DNA of 64,000 nt from Acetatifactor sp. (GCA_022511465.1 JAFLRM010000005.1:39663-103662), one strand, 5' to 3'; shown: positions 49,510 through 61,805, counted from the first letter of the stretch. Numbers and translations: made by a program. The notes: generated from the letters alone by a model not told the origin.

Positions 49510-51204
49510 CTACTTAGGCAGCACATAAGAACTCTTTAACGATACGATCCGATTGAACACCGGTTTGTCTTCAGTAGTGTCCTTGCTGTCCACACAGAAA
49601 AAGCCCTGGCGCACAAACTGAAAACTGTCATATGCTTTCGCACCCGCAAAAGCAGGCTCCAGACAGCACTCTCTCATCACGGTGAGGGAATTGGGATTCA
49701 GGTTAAGACTGCCATCCTCGTTGTAGACACCCTTTTCCTCATCGATAATGTTCTCATACAGTCTAACCTCAGCTTTTACCGCGTGTGCGGCAGATACCCA
49801 GTGAATCGTGCCCTTGACCTTGCGGCCATCGTTGCTGTTGCCGCCCCTTGTCTCAGGATCATAGGTGCAATGCACCTCTGTGATCTTGCCGTTCTCGTCC
49901 TTCACGCAACCCGTGCAGGTCACAAAGTACGCATTCATCAGACGCACCTCGTTTCCGGGAAACATGCGGAAATACTTCTTGGGAGGTTCTTCCATGAAGT
50001 CCTCACGCTCAATGTAAAGCTCTTTTCCAAAGGGCACTTGGCGGCTTCCCAGCGCCTCGTTATCCGGGTTGTTGACTGCGGTGACATACTCCGTTTGCCC
50101 CTCCGGATAGTTGTCGATGATCAGTTTCACAGGATCCAGCACAGCCATCATGCGGGGTGCCTTTCCCTTTAAATCTTCGCGGATGCAGTACTCCAGCATT
50201 GCGTAATCCACGGAGGACTGGCTCTTGGAGATGCCGCACAGATCCACAAAAAGCTTTATGGATTCCGGTGTAAAGCCCCTACGGCGCAACGCCGCGATGG
50301 ACACCAGTCTGGGATCGTCCCATCCGTCCACGATGCCGTCCTCCACCAGCTTCTTGATATAGCGCTTGCCGGTCACCACATTGGTCAAATACAACTTGGC
50401 AAACTCAATCTGCTTTGGCGGATGAGGGTATTCCAGTTCTCTCACCACCCAGTCGTACAAAGGTCTGTGATCCTCGAACTCCAGTGTACAGATGGAGTGG
50501 GTGATCCCCTCGATAGCATCCTCTATAGGATGTGCAAAATCATACATGGGATAAATACACCATTCATCCCCCGTATTGTGATGTGACATATGTGCTACCC
50601 TATAGATCACCGGATCTCGCATATTGATATTGGGAGAAGCCATATCAATGCGGGCTCGAAGCACTTTCTCTCCGTCCGCAAACTTCCCACTCTTCATATC
50701 TTCAAACAGTTGTAGATTCTCCTCAATGCTCCTTGTGGCGCTGGGATCCTCCTTTCCGGGCTCTGTCAGGCTCCCACGGTACTCCCTGATCTGCTCCGCC
50801 GTCAGGTCGGATACATAGGCTTTCCCCTTTTTGATCAGCTTGACTGCCGCTTCATACATCTGCCCAAAATAGTCAGAGGCAAAGAGAAGCCTGTCCTCCC
50901 ACTCGGCCCCCAGCCACTTTACGTCCGCCTTGATCGACTCCACAAACTCTGTCTTCTCCTTGGTGGGATTGGTATCGTCAAAACGGAGGTTAAACTTTCC
51001 ACCGTATTTCTGTGACAGTCCATAGTTTAACAGAATGGATTTGGCATGCCCGATGTGAAGATACCCGTTGGGTTCGGGAGGAAAGCGGGTATTCACGGTA
51101 TCGTATACTCCCTCCGCCAAATCCTTGTCGATAATCTGCTCGATGAAGTTCCTGCTTTCCTTAACCTCCGTCGTTACAGTTTCCTTGTCACTCATACTGC
51201 TCAT
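49510..51204 (-). CDS. glnS: Glutaminyl-tRNA synthetase
   Basis: [17 protein letters not shown], GlnRS-type class I catalytic core and anticodon-binding C-terminus. Confidence 0.96.
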   Translation of the reverse strand: MSSMSDKETVTTEVKESRNFIEQIIDKDLAEGVYDTVNTRFPPEPNGYLHIGHAKSILLNYGLSQKYGGKFNLRFDDTNPTKEKTEFVESIKADVKWLGAEWEDRLLFASDYFGQMYEAAVKLIKKGKAYVSDLTAEQIREYRGSLTEPGKEDPSATRSIEENLQLFEDMKSGKFADGEKVLRARIDMASPNINMRDPVIYRVAHMSHHNTGDEWCIYPMYDFAHPIEDAIEGITHSICTLEFEDHRPLYDWVVRELEYPHPPKQIEFAKLYLTNVVTGKRYIKKLVEDGIVDGWDDPRLVSIAALRRRGFTPESIKLFVDLCGISKSQSSVDYAMLEYCIREDLKGKAPRMMAVLDPVKLIIDNYPEGQTEYVTAVNNPDNEALGSRQVPFGKELYIEREDFMEEPPKKYFRMFPGNEVRLMNAYFVTCTGCVKDENGKITEVHCTYDPETRGGNSNDGRKVKGTIHWVSAAHAVKAEVRLYENIIDEEKGVYNEDGSLNLNPNSLTVMRECCLEPAFAGAKAYDSFQFVRQGFFCVDSKDTTEDKPVFNRIVSLKSSYVLPK

Positions 51205-51387
51205 ACCTCTTATCTAAAAAATCTCTTCTTATAATCTTAACACACACACACGCATTTATAAACTATTTTTTCTCCCTTTTTACAAAAGCGTTACTATAGT
51301 AATTCAGATCATGTTCCGATTCCTCTTTACAACACAAATAAAAAAAGGGGATATTTTTTATAATTTATTTTGTACAAAAATACATAA

Positions 51388-52566
51388 TTAGTGGTGGAAC
51401 AGACGGATGCCGGTAAATGCCATCACCATGTCATACTTATTGCAGCACTCGATCACCGCATCGTCGCGCACGGAACCGCCGGGCTGTGCAATATATCTCA
51501 CACCGCTCTTGTGCGCCCTCTCAATATTGTCGGAGAAAGGGAAGAAAGCATCCGATCCCAAGGTCACATTCTGCAGTTTGTCAAGCCATGCTCGTTTCTC
51601 CTCCCTGGTGAACACGGGAGGCTTCACCTTGAAAGTCTTCTCCCACACGCCGTCCGCCAGCACATCCATGTATTCATCGCCCATGTAGACGTCAATAGCG
51701 TTGTCGCGATCCGCCCTGCCAAGACCGTCCACAAACTGTAATCCCAGCACCTGGGGGGACTGGCGCAGAAACCAGTTGTCCGCCTTGCTGCCCGCCAGCC
51801 TGGTACAGTGGATGCGGGACTGCTGTCCGGCACCGATACCAATCGCCTGTCCGTCTTTCACATAGCACACCGAGTTGGACTGGGTGTATTTTAAGGTGAT
51901 CAATGCAATCTTCATGTCGATCAGCGCCTTCTCGGGGATTTCCTTATTGTCCGTCACGATATTGTCCAAAAGTCCGCCGTTTATATCCAGTTCGTTTCTG
52001 CCCTGTTCGAAGGTGATCCCGTACACCTGTTTTTTCTCCAAGGGAGCGGGCTTGTAGGCAGGATCGATCTGTATCACATTGTAGCCGCCCTTTTTCTTCT
52101 CTTTCAAAAGTGCAAGTGCCTCGTCTGTATAGCCGGGCGCGATCACGCCGTCGGACACTTCCCGCTTGATCAGCCTTGCGGTGTCTGCGTCACACACGTC
52201 GGACAGGGCAATAAAATCACCAAAGGAAGACATTCTGTCCGCACCTCTGGCCCTCGCATAGGCACAAGCTAAGGGCGACAGTTCTCCCAGATCATCCACC
52301 CAGTAGATCTTGGCCAGTGTATCATCCAGCGGAAGTCCCACTGCAGCTCCAGCAGGGGACACGTGCTTAAAGGAAGCGGCTGCGGGAAGACCGGTTGCCT
52401 CCTTCAGCTCCTTCACCAGCTGCCAACCGTTGAAAGCATCCAAAAAGTTAATATATCCTGGCTTGCCGTTTAACACAGTAACTGGCAGCTCGCCACCATC
52501 CTCCATGTAGATCCGTGACGGTTTCTGATTGGGATTGCATCCATATTTTAATTCGATCTCGTTCAT
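51388..52566 (-). CDS. purH: AICAR transformylase (PurH C-terminal-type, stand-alone)
   Basis: ELKYGCNPNQKPSRIY, AASFKHVSPAGAAVG; no IMP cyclohydrolase domain. Confidence 0.92.
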   Translation of the reverse strand: MNEIELKYGCNPNQKPSRIYMEDGGELPVTVLNGKPGYINFLDAFNGWQLVKELKEATGLPAAASFKHVSPAGAAVGLPLDDTLAKIYWVDDLGELSPLACAYARARGADRMSSFGDFIALSDVCDADTARLIKREVSDGVIAPGYTDEALALLKEKKKGGYNVIQIDPAYKPAPLEKKQVYGITFEQGRNELDINGGLLDNIVTDNKEIPEKALIDMKIALITLKYTQSNSVCYVKDGQAIGIGAGQQSRIHCTRLAGSKADNWFLRQSPQVLGLQFVDGLGRADRDNAIDVYMGDEYMDVLADGVWEKTFKVKPPVFTREEKRAWLDKLQNVTLGSDAFFPFSDNIERAHKSGVRYIAQPGGSVRDDAVIECCNKYDMVMAFTGIRLFHH

Positions 52567-52604
52567 TTTCTCCTCCATTCCGAAGCGTTCACGCTTCTGC
52601 TCCT

Positions 52605-53312
52605 CTACTGATTCTTATTTACGATCCTGGTCTCATAGCTTCCTGTGGCAATATCGATATAGCGCACAAAGAGAGACACCTTATTCTCCTCGTTCAGGCT
52701 GTCCCAGATCATATCTGTAAACTCATCGATATTATCCATGATTCCAATCTGCTTCGGCTCTCCGGAAAAGCTGGGAAGGGGATCTCCGTCGTGCATGTAA
52801 GTGTGGATAAAATGCCCCTCCCCGGGCAGCGGATTTTCAAACGCATAAGTAAAACGCAGGCAGGAAGATGGATCCCCATGATTGCTTTTCAGAATGGACA
52901 TGGCGTAACTATATCTGCCGCCCTCCACATGGAGAATACCGGAGATACGGGGGGTATAGTTGGGCGCGTCCGGCTCAAACTCCCTGCCGCGCAGGGACTG
53001 CTCAAAGGTGAGCTGCTTGTCCATCCCCTCATAAATAGTGTCCGTCTGGTCACCGTTGGTGACGATGGTCTTATTGCCCAGAACTCTCACAGGTGCGTAG
53101 ATGATCAGGCTGGGATCCTCCAGCTTGGAGGGATCAAATGCCTGTGTGCGGATACCTTCTCCTTCCTGCACAAAGACACGGTTACGGCTGTTGGAGCTTC
53201 TGCCCATGATAAAATATGCTGTGACCGCATACTTTCCGCTGGGCGTTTCACCGATGACAATTCCCCTCCCGGGATATGCATTGCTTTTCAGTTCCTGTTC
53301 CAGTGATATCAT
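52605..53312 (-). CDS. purO: Archaeal-type IMP cyclohydrolase (PurO family)
   Basis: YPGRGIVIGETPSGKYAVTAYFIMGRSSNSRNR; AGGAGG before ATG at 53312. Confidence 0.85.
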   Translation of the reverse strand: MISLEQELKSNAYPGRGIVIGETPSGKYAVTAYFIMGRSSNSRNRVFVQEGEGIRTQAFDPSKLEDPSLIIYAPVRVLGNKTIVTNGDQTDTIYEGMDKQLTFEQSLRGREFEPDAPNYTPRISGILHVEGGRYSYAMSILKSNHGDPSSCLRFTYAFENPLPGEGHFIHTYMHDGDPLPSFSGEPKQIGIMDNIDEFTDMIWDSLNEENKVSLFVRYIDIATGSYETRIVNKNQ

Positions 53313-53335
53313 ATATTTTCCTCCTAAAGTAACAA

Positions 53336-53438
53336 CCGACCTTCCGGGCACCACAAAAACATGGTGCCCAGACGGTCGGCTTTTCTTCTAACTACACTCC
53401 CCGTGGGTGATCCCACTCTTCCGTCAGTTGTGCAGTTT
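53336..53438 (-). ncRNA. ZTP (pfl) riboswitch with expression platform, upstream of purO-purH
   Basis: Minus strand AACTGCACAACTGACGGAAGAGTGGGATCACCCACGGGGAGTGTAGTTAGAAGAAAAGCCGACCGTCTGGGCACC. P1 AACTGCAC/GTGTAGTT; core ACUGACG, GUGGGAU, CACGGGGAG and CCGUCUGGGC match the pfl motif. Confidence 0.9.
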
Positions 53439-53496
53439 CTATCTATTATCTTACATGTTTCACCGTGTTTTGGCAAGACCCGGAGAAATATTTCTA

Positions 53497-54975
<1,479 letters not shown>

Positions 54976-55052
54976 TCAATGATTTAGTGTTTCAAAAGAG
55001 TGTAGCAGAGTTTTGACGCACTGTCAACACAGATTTTTACAAATTCCGCGTG

Positions 55053-55556
55053 TCAGTCCGTGAACACTTTTCGGGGCGCCACATTCTTCAGCACCTTCAC
55101 GAATTCCTCAGAGGGGCTCAGGATAACCAGCTCTCCGCCCTCATAATACATGGCATAGCGCAGATCCGGTTTCAATTCCTCGCCGATGCTGTAATCCTTC
55201 CTCTTGACATTGCGGTTGCGGTAGCTGTCCAGCCGGTGAGATCTGGCCGGTGCAAAGATCTCCATTCGATCCACCGAGTAGGTAGCCACACGCTTACGCT
55301 TTGATTTGGCCAGGACCTTGTCCACGGTAATTTCTTTATCCAGATAGAGGTATTCGTACTCCAGATCGGTATACAGATTGACAAAATAAACTCCCACACC
55401 TGTGATCAGCGCCAACAGCACACTGATAGCACCAAACAAAAACGAGGACAATGCAAAGAGTACCGTCAATACTATCAAAAAGGTCTTTAAAAACTTTCCT
55501 GTACCGGATGTCTTTGCTTTAACCAGACATTCCACATATGCATCACTCATAACCAT
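55053..55556 (-). CDS. DUF6106-like membrane protein
   Basis: Two N-terminal TMs, TDLEYEYLYLDKEITVDKVLAKSKRKRVATY; family name from memory. Confidence 0.65.
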   Translation of the reverse strand: MVMSDAYVECLVKAKTSGTGKFLKTFLIVLTVLFALSSFLFGAISVLLALITGVGVYFVNLYTDLEYEYLYLDKEITVDKVLAKSKRKRVATYSVDRMEIFAPARSHRLDSYRNRNVKRKDYSIGEELKPDLRYAMYYEGGELVILSPSEEFVKVLKNVAPRKVFTD

Positions 55557-55722
55557 TTCCTGCCTTCAAAATTTATTACTTCTATGATATAACATCTCTC
55601 AATAAGTTGCAAGCAAATTGCGTTTTATCCTTTTTTAAGAATATGATCAGAAGGCTTTCATTGACTTTCCGCTGGGAAACTTTTAATATATTAGATAATG
55701 ATTGCGAAAGGTGGGGATCCCC

Positions 55723-56478
55723 ATGGCAGTGATGGATGAATTTAAAGAACAGAGAGCGGCGTTAAAGAACGGAACTTTTAAACAGAAGCTCTCCTATTTC
55801 TGGTACTATTATAAATGGCATACTATCGGCTCCATTGCAGCTCTGGTTGCAGTCATTCTCCTAATACATGATATTGTCAGTCAGAAAAATGAAGTTTTCT
55901 ATGCCGCCATGTTAAACAGTTCTGATCTGCTGCAGGATGAGAGCTTTGCCGAACAGTTTATGGCATATGCCGGTATCGATCCAAATACCGACACTGCCAC
56001 CTTTGATGATTCTCTGAGTATTAGCTTCTCCAATCTGAACGAGATCACCCTTGCCTCCGCCCAGAAACTGCAGGCCACTATAATTGCCGGCAAAGTGGAC
56101 GTGATCGTTGCAGGTGACGAGCTCTTTGAAAACTATGCCAATGACGGGGTCGCAGCGGATCTGCGGCAGATGTTGACATCGGAACAGCTTGCCGTGTACG
56201 AACCCTGTCTCTATTATGTGGATTATGTGCTTGTGGAGCAGATCGCAGAGGCCAACTACAACCTTGACACGTCCTTCCAACCGAAGATTCCGGATCCCAC
56301 CAAACCGGAACAGATGGAAGATCCCATTCCGGTGGGTATCTATGTGGACAGTTCAAAGCTCCTCAACGACAGCTATCGCTTCGGGGATGGAGACAGGATC
56401 GTGGTTGGTTTTCTGGCCAACTCACAGCATACGGATATGTCCATAAAATTTATCGAGTTTCTCCTGGGAGCGGAATGA
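55723..56478 (+). CDS. Hypothetical membrane-anchored protein
   Basis: MAVMDEFKEQRAALKNGTFKQKLSYFWYYYKWHTIGS-IAALVAVILLIHDIV; RBS GAAAGGTGGGG. Confidence 0.75.
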   Translation: MAVMDEFKEQRAALKNGTFKQKLSYFWYYYKWHTIGSIAALVAVILLIHDIVSQKNEVFYAAMLNSSDLLQDESFAEQFMAYAGIDPNTDTATFDDSLSISFSNLNEITLASAQKLQATIIAGKVDVIVAGDELFENYANDGVAADLRQMLTSEQLAVYEPCLYYVDYVLVEQIAEANYNLDTSFQPKIPDPTKPEQMEDPIPVGIYVDSSKLLNDSYRFGDGDRIVVGFLANSQHTDMSIKFIEFLLGAE

Positions 56479-56500
56479 CACCGCTCCCATTTCTTTCTTT

Positions 56501-57931
56501 TTATAGAAGCTCCTTCAACAATTTATTTACACTTGCGGGGTCTGCCTTTCCCTTCATGGCTTTCATGGTCTGACCCACCAGGAAACCGATAGCCTTCTCC
56601 TTGCCGTTTCGGTAATCTTCCACTGACTGGGGATTAGCCGCAATGACTTCCTCCACCGTCTTTCGCAGAGCGCCCTCGTCGTTGACTGTCTTGAGCCCCT
56701 TCTCCTCCACATACTGCACCGGATCAATGTCCTGGTCAAACATGACCTCAAACACCTCTTTGGCCACGGTAGAGTTGATCACCTTCTGCTCCGTCAGATC
56801 GATGAGCGCCGCCAGATGCTCCGGTGAGAAACGGATATCCTCAGGATCCATCTCCCGCTCTTTCAAAAGCCGCAGATTCTCTACCATCAGCCAATTGGAT
56901 ACCTTCTTGGGCTGGCTGCAAATTGCAACGGTGGCCTCAAAAAGGTCGGACAAATGCTTGGAACCGGTGATGATCTCGATATCGTACTCGGGAATATCGT
57001 ACTCCCTTTTGTACCTTTCCATCTTCGCCTCGCGAAACTCCGGCTGCTTCCCACGGATGCTCTCCAGCCACTCGTCGCTGATATGCACCGGCACCAGATC
57101 CGGGTCAGGGAAATAGCGGTAATCCTGTGCATCCTCCTTGGACCGCATAGGATAGGAGCACTCCTTGCTATCATCCCATCTTCTGGTCTCCTGCACCACT
57201 TTCTCGCCGGACTCCAAAAGATCGATCTGCCTGGTACGCTCACCCTCGATAGCTCTGGCGATGGCACGGAAGGAGTTTAAGTTCTTCATCTCCGTGCGGG
57301 TGCCAAACTCCGTGGTGCCCACCTCTCTAACAGACAGATTCACATCTGCACGCATGGAACCCTCCTGCAGCTTGCAGTCGGAGGCTCCTAGATACTGGAC
57401 GAACATGCGAAGCTTCTCCAGATAGGCGATCACCTCGTCCGCACTCCGCATATCGGGCTCCGACACGATCTCGATCAGGGGAACGCCGGAGCGGTTATAG
57501 TCCACCAGCGAGCAGTCCTCCCACTCATCATGGATAAGCTTGCCGGCATCCTCCTCCATATGGATCTCGTGGATTCCTATCTTCTTATCACCCTCCGGTG
57601 TCCGGATCTCCACATAGCCATCCCGACAGATGGGCAGATACAGCTGGGAGATCTGGTAATTCTGGGGATTGTCCGGATAAAAATAATTCTTCCGATCAAA
57701 TTTACAGTACTGGGTGATCTTACAATTAGTGGCCAGACCCACACCGATGGCGTACTCCACCACCTGCTTGTTCAGCACGGGAAGAGAACCCGGCATACCG
57801 GTACAGACAGGGCAGGTATGAGTGTTGGGCACTCCGCCGAAAGCCGTGGAGCAGCCGCAAAATATCTTGGTTTTTGTCGCTAGCTCAACGTGCACTTCCA
57901 AACCGATCACGGTTTCATATTGTTTTGCCAT
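56501..57931 (-). CDS. gatB: Asp/Glu-tRNA amidotransferase subunit B
   Basis: YETVIGLEVHVELATKTKIFCGC. Confidence 0.96.
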   Translation of the reverse strand: MAKQYETVIGLEVHVELATKTKIFCGCSTAFGGVPNTHTCPVCTGMPGSLPVLNKQVVEYAIGVGLATNCKITQYCKFDRKNYFYPDNPQNYQISQLYLPICRDGYVEIRTPEGDKKIGIHEIHMEEDAGKLIHDEWEDCSLVDYNRSGVPLIEIVSEPDMRSADEVIAYLEKLRMFVQYLGASDCKLQEGSMRADVNLSVREVGTTEFGTRTEMKNLNSFRAIARAIEGERTRQIDLLESGEKVVQETRRWDDSKECSYPMRSKEDAQDYRYFPDPDLVPVHISDEWLESIRGKQPEFREAKMERYKREYDIPEYDIEIITGSKHLSDLFEATVAICSQPKKVSNWLMVENLRLLKEREMDPEDIRFSPEHLAALIDLTEQKVINSTVAKEVFEVMFDQDIDPVQYVEEKGLKTVNDEGALRKTVEEVIAANPQSVEDYRNGKEKAIGFLVGQTMKAMKGKADPASVNKLLKELL

Positions 57932-57946
57932 AGTTGCCTCCTCCCT

Positions 57947-59383
57947 CTATCTCGTCGTCTGTTCAAAGGTATATGCTGTCCGGATCAATTTCTTCTCCTG
58001 AAAACAGTCTCCAATCAACTGCATTCCGATGGGAAGTCCGTTCTTGTCTTGTCCACAGGGCACGCTGATGCCGGGCAGACCCGCCAGATTCACAGAGATG
58101 GTGTAGATATCTCCCAGATACATCTTGATGGGATCCGACAGGCTCTCTCCCAACCTGGGCGCCGTGGTGGGTGCCACCGGCCCCAGGATCACGTCGTATT
58201 TTGCAAAGGCATCGTCAAAAGCCTTCTTGATCAGCGCCTTCACGCGTAAAGCCTTCAAGTAATATGCGTCATAATAGCCGGAGCTCAGCACGAAAGAGCC
58301 CAGCATGATGCGCCGCTTCACCTCGGGGCCAAAGCCCTCCGAGCGCGTCCGCTTGTACATGGTGTGCAGCTCCTCCGCATCCTTGGCGCGATAGCCATAT
58401 TTAATGCCGTCAAAGCGCTCCAAATTGGAACTGGCCTCGGCCGCAGCGATGGTGTAATAGGTGGGGATGGCGTACTCAACAAGGCTCAAGTCAAACTCCT
58501 CCACAACAGCACCACGGCTTTTCAGCGCTTCGGCCGCAGAAAGCACCGCCTCTTTTACCTCAGGGTCAAGACCCTCACCAAAGTAATCTCTGGGGATGCC
58601 GATGCGCATTCCTTCCACATCTTCCACCAGCGCAGAAGTAAAGTCCGTGTCCTGCCTCTCCATGGAAGTGGAATCCTTTGTATCGTAGGAGGCGATCACC
58701 TCCAAAATCGTGGCACAGTCCGTCACATCCTTGGAAAGCGGCCCAATCTGGTCCAGAGAGGAGCCGTAGGCGATCAGCCCATATCGTGACACCGTCCCAT
58801 AGGTGGGCTTCATTCCCACCACGCCACAGTAGGATGCCGGCTGACGAATGGAACCGCCGGTGTCCGAACCCAGTGCAAAGAAGCACTCCTCCCCTGCCAC
58901 TGCTGCCGCGGAACCGCCGGAGGATCCGCCCGGTACATGCTCCGTATTTCTGGGATTGCGTGTCACTCCATAGTGGGAAGTCTCCGTGGTGGATCCCATG
59001 GCAAACTCATCCATATTGGTCTTTCCGATGACCACAGCGCCCGCCTTCTCCAGATTGCACAATGCCTCCGCCGTGTAGGTGGGGATAAAATTCTCCAAGA
59101 TCTTGGAGGAGCAGGTGGTCAACATGCCCTCTGTGCAGATATTGTCCTTGATCGCCACGGGAACGCCCGCTAGGGGGCCTTCAAGCTCACTGGCCTCAAT
59201 CTGCTTCTGCACCTCTGCAGCCCTCTTCAAGGCACCCTCCCGGTCTATCGTCACATAACAGTGATATTCACTTTCCGTCCGGTCAATCTGATCCAGAACG
59301 GCCTGCATTGCTTCGACTGCGGTAGTCTCGCCCGCCTTGATGGCTTTTGCCAGCCCCACCGCGGTGTATGATAAGATACTCAT
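57947..59383 (-). CDS. gatA: Asp/Glu-tRNA amidotransferase subunit A
   Basis: Amidase signature GGSSGGSAAAVA, GSDTGGSIRQPASYCG. Confidence 0.96.
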   Translation of the reverse strand: MSILSYTAVGLAKAIKAGETTAVEAMQAVLDQIDRTESEYHCYVTIDREGALKRAAEVQKQIEASELEGPLAGVPVAIKDNICTEGMLTTCSSKILENFIPTYTAEALCNLEKAGAVVIGKTNMDEFAMGSTTETSHYGVTRNPRNTEHVPGGSSGGSAAAVAGEECFFALGSDTGGSIRQPASYCGVVGMKPTYGTVSRYGLIAYGSSLDQIGPLSKDVTDCATILEVIASYDTKDSTSMERQDTDFTSALVEDVEGMRIGIPRDYFGEGLDPEVKEAVLSAAEALKSRGAVVEEFDLSLVEYAIPTYYTIAAAEASSNLERFDGIKYGYRAKDAEELHTMYKRTRSEGFGPEVKRRIMLGSFVLSSGYYDAYYLKALRVKALIKKAFDDAFAKYDVILGPVAPTTAPRLGESLSDPIKMYLGDIYTISVNLAGLPGISVPCGQDKNGLPIGMQLIGDCFQEKKLIRTAYTFEQTTR

Positions 59384-59397
59384 ATTTTTCTCCATTC

Positions 59398-59691
59398 TTA
59401 CTCAAACGTCTTGGGCACCATAAACATGTTGTCCTTCTCGCCGGGTGCATTCTTTAGGATATTCTCACTGTCATCCCCGTTAGTCACCACATCCTCGCGA
59501 AACACATTCTGCACCGAAAAAACATGGGACATGGGCTCAATACCCGTAGTATCTAACTCGCCCAGCTTGTCAATATAATCCAGCATGCTGCCCATATCTT
59601 TCTTGGCCTGCTCCTTCTCCTCATCGGACAATTCCAGTTTCGCCAGGATGCCAACATACTCTATGGTCTCATCACTGATCACATTTGCCAT
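59398..59691 (-). CDS. gatC: Asp/Glu-tRNA amidotransferase subunit C
   Basis: 97 aa; [40 protein letters not shown]. Confidence 0.94.
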   Translation of the reverse strand: MANVISDETIEYVGILAKLELSDEEKEQAKKDMGSMLDYIDKLGELDTTGIEPMSHVFSVQNVFREDVVTNGDDSENILKNAPGEKDNMFMVPKTFE

Positions 59692-59717
59692 GTAAAAGCT
59701 GCTCCTTTCTCAATCTC

Positions 59718-61454
59718 CTAATCTCTTACCTTAATGTGTACTTCTCTCAACTGCTGCTCCGTCACCTCGCTGGGTGAACCGCACATGAGATCCTGCGCGT
59801 TGCCGTTCATGGGGAAGGCGATCACCTCCCTGATGTTCTCCTCGTTTCTGAGAAGCATGATCATACGGTCCACTCCAGGCGCCATTCCCGCGTGAGGGGG
59901 TGCTCCGAACTGGAACGCCTGATACAGCGCCCCAAATTTATTTTTTAAGGTCTCCTCATCGTAGCCGGCGATGGCAAATGCCTTCTTCATGATCTCAATA
60001 TCATGGTTTCTCACGGCTCCGGAAGACAATTCCACACCGTTACAGACAATATCGTACTGATATGCCAGCACCTCCAGCGGATCCTTGGTGTTCAGCGCCT
60101 CCAGACCACCCTGAGGCATGGAGAAAGGATTGTGGGTAAAGCCGATCTGCTTGCTCTCCGGATCCCTCTCAAACATAGGGAAATCGTTCACATAGCAGAA
60201 ACGGTAAGCATTCCTCTCGATCAGATCCAGCTTGTCGCCCAGTTCATTTCGGATCTGGCCCGCGTAGTAGTTGGCCCGCTCCTCCTTGTCGGCGATAAAG
60301 AAGATCGTGTCCCCTGCTTCAAGTCCTGCAAGACCGGCAAGCTCTCCCTTGAGCTCCTCCGGTATAAATTTATCGATAGGCCCCTTGTAGGACATATCCT
60401 CCGCCACCTCCAGATAGCCCAATCCTCCCATACCGATTCCGGTGGCAAAGGAGAGCAGTTTCTCGTGAAATCCCTTGGACATATCCGCGTGAACCTTGAT
60501 GGCTCTGACCGTTCTGCCCACAAAGGGCTTGAAGGTACACTTCTGGAAGAAGTCCGTCACATCTATGATGCGCAGCGGATTGCGCAGATCCGGCTTGTCG
60601 GTGCCAAACTCTAACATCGCCTGACGGTAGCTGATCACGGGGTAGGGAGCTGGAGTCACCTCATACCCCTCGGGCGCAAACTTTGCGAAGGTTGCGGACA
60701 ACACTTCCTCACCTGCCCTGAACACATCCTCCTGAGTGGCAAAGCTCATCTCGAAATCCAGCTGGTAAAACTCTCCGGGGGAGCGATCTGCGCGCGCGTC
60801 CTCATCGCGGAAGCAAGGCGCGATCTGAAAGTATCTGTCAAAGCCTGACGCCATCAGAAGCTGCTTATACTGCTGGGGTGCCTGGGGCAGCGCGTAGAAT
60901 TTCCCCTTAAACTTTCTGGAGGGAACGATATAGTCTCTGGCACCCTCCGGAGAGGAAGCGCACAGGATCGGTGTCTGAATCTCCAAAAAGCCCATCTCTG
61001 TCATCTTCTGACGAAGGAAGCTGATCACCTGGGAACGGAAGATGATGTTGTTCTTCACCTTGGAATTTCTCAGATCCAGATAGCGGTATTTCAGGCGCAC
61101 ATCCTCACGGATCTCCTTGGAGGTCATCACCTCGAAGGGAAGTTGGCGGTATACCTTACCCAGCACGTCAATTTCCTGGGCCTCCAGCTCGATGGTTCCG
61201 GTGGGGATCTTCGGGTTGTAGGTCTCCTCGTCGCGCTTCTCCACCGGTCCCGTGACGGACAGGCACATCTCCTTGGTAATGCCGTTTAAAAGTTCCGTTC
61301 TGCGGATAACCACCTGAAGTACGCCGTACATGTCTCTCAAGTCAATAAAGGACACACCGCCATGGTCGCGGATATTTTCCACCCATCCGGCCACCTGAAG
61401 CCGCTGTCCAATATGCTGTTCTCCAATTTCTTTCATAGTGACGTCTCTGTACAT
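59718..61454 (-). CDS. aspS: Aspartyl-tRNA synthetase
   Basis: VAGWVENIRDHGGVSFIDLRD, bacterial AspRS GAD insert, GVDRMIMLL. Confidence 0.96.
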   Translation of the reverse strand: MYRDVTMKEIGEQHIGQRLQVAGWVENIRDHGGVSFIDLRDMYGVLQVVIRRTELLNGITKEMCLSVTGPVEKRDEETYNPKIPTGTIELEAQEIDVLGKVYRQLPFEVMTSKEIREDVRLKYRYLDLRNSKVKNNIIFRSQVISFLRQKMTEMGFLEIQTPILCASSPEGARDYIVPSRKFKGKFYALPQAPQQYKQLLMASGFDRYFQIAPCFRDEDARADRSPGEFYQLDFEMSFATQEDVFRAGEEVLSATFAKFAPEGYEVTPAPYPVISYRQAMLEFGTDKPDLRNPLRIIDVTDFFQKCTFKPFVGRTVRAIKVHADMSKGFHEKLLSFATGIGMGGLGYLEVAEDMSYKGPIDKFIPEELKGELAGLAGLEAGDTIFFIADKEERANYYAGQIRNELGDKLDLIERNAYRFCYVNDFPMFERDPESKQIGFTHNPFSMPQGGLEALNTKDPLEVLAYQYDIVCNGVELSSGAVRNHDIEIMKKAFAIAGYDEETLKNKFGALYQAFQFGAPPHAGMAPGVDRMIMLLRNEENIREVIAFPMNGNAQDLMCGSPSEVTEQQLREVHIKVRD

Positions 61455-61493
61455 ACTTTCTCCTCCTGATTCCTGACAAAGTATCCCGGAACA

Positions 61494-61766
61494 TAAAAAG
61501 CCCCGGAACACAGTCAACTGTATTCCGGGACGGATATTTTCTTATTATCCGCGGTACCACCCGCATTGATAGCCCGATATCTCATCAAACATCGGCCCAC
61601 CCTCTCTTCCACTTAACGCGTGTAACGTGCTGCCCTACTCTTCTTTCAAACAGCCTGCTCCGGAGTGTTCCCTTTGCCGCTTCCCACAAACAGCGCTCTC
61701 AGTCGGTGACGCCGTATTCCTGTCGTTCTCCCCGGCAAGAGTCTCCTTCTTCGCATTTTCGATTTG
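61494..61766 (-). ncRNA. T-box leader of aspS-gatCAB
   Basis: T-box GGGTGGTACCGCGG (61564-61551), terminator CCCGGAATACAGTTGACTGTGTTCCGGGGCTTTTT, stem I around GGAG...CTCC and TTGCCG...CGGCAA. Confidence 0.93.
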
Positions 61767-61772
61767 AGATGA

Positions 61773-61801
61773 ATTCTATCACATCTTGTTTGGAATGTCA
61801 A
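61773..61801 (-). promoter_or_regulatory. Sigma-A promoter of the aspS operon
   Basis: TTGACA (61801-61796) - N17 - TAGAAT (61778-61773). Confidence 0.8.
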
Positions 61802-61805
61802 GCAG

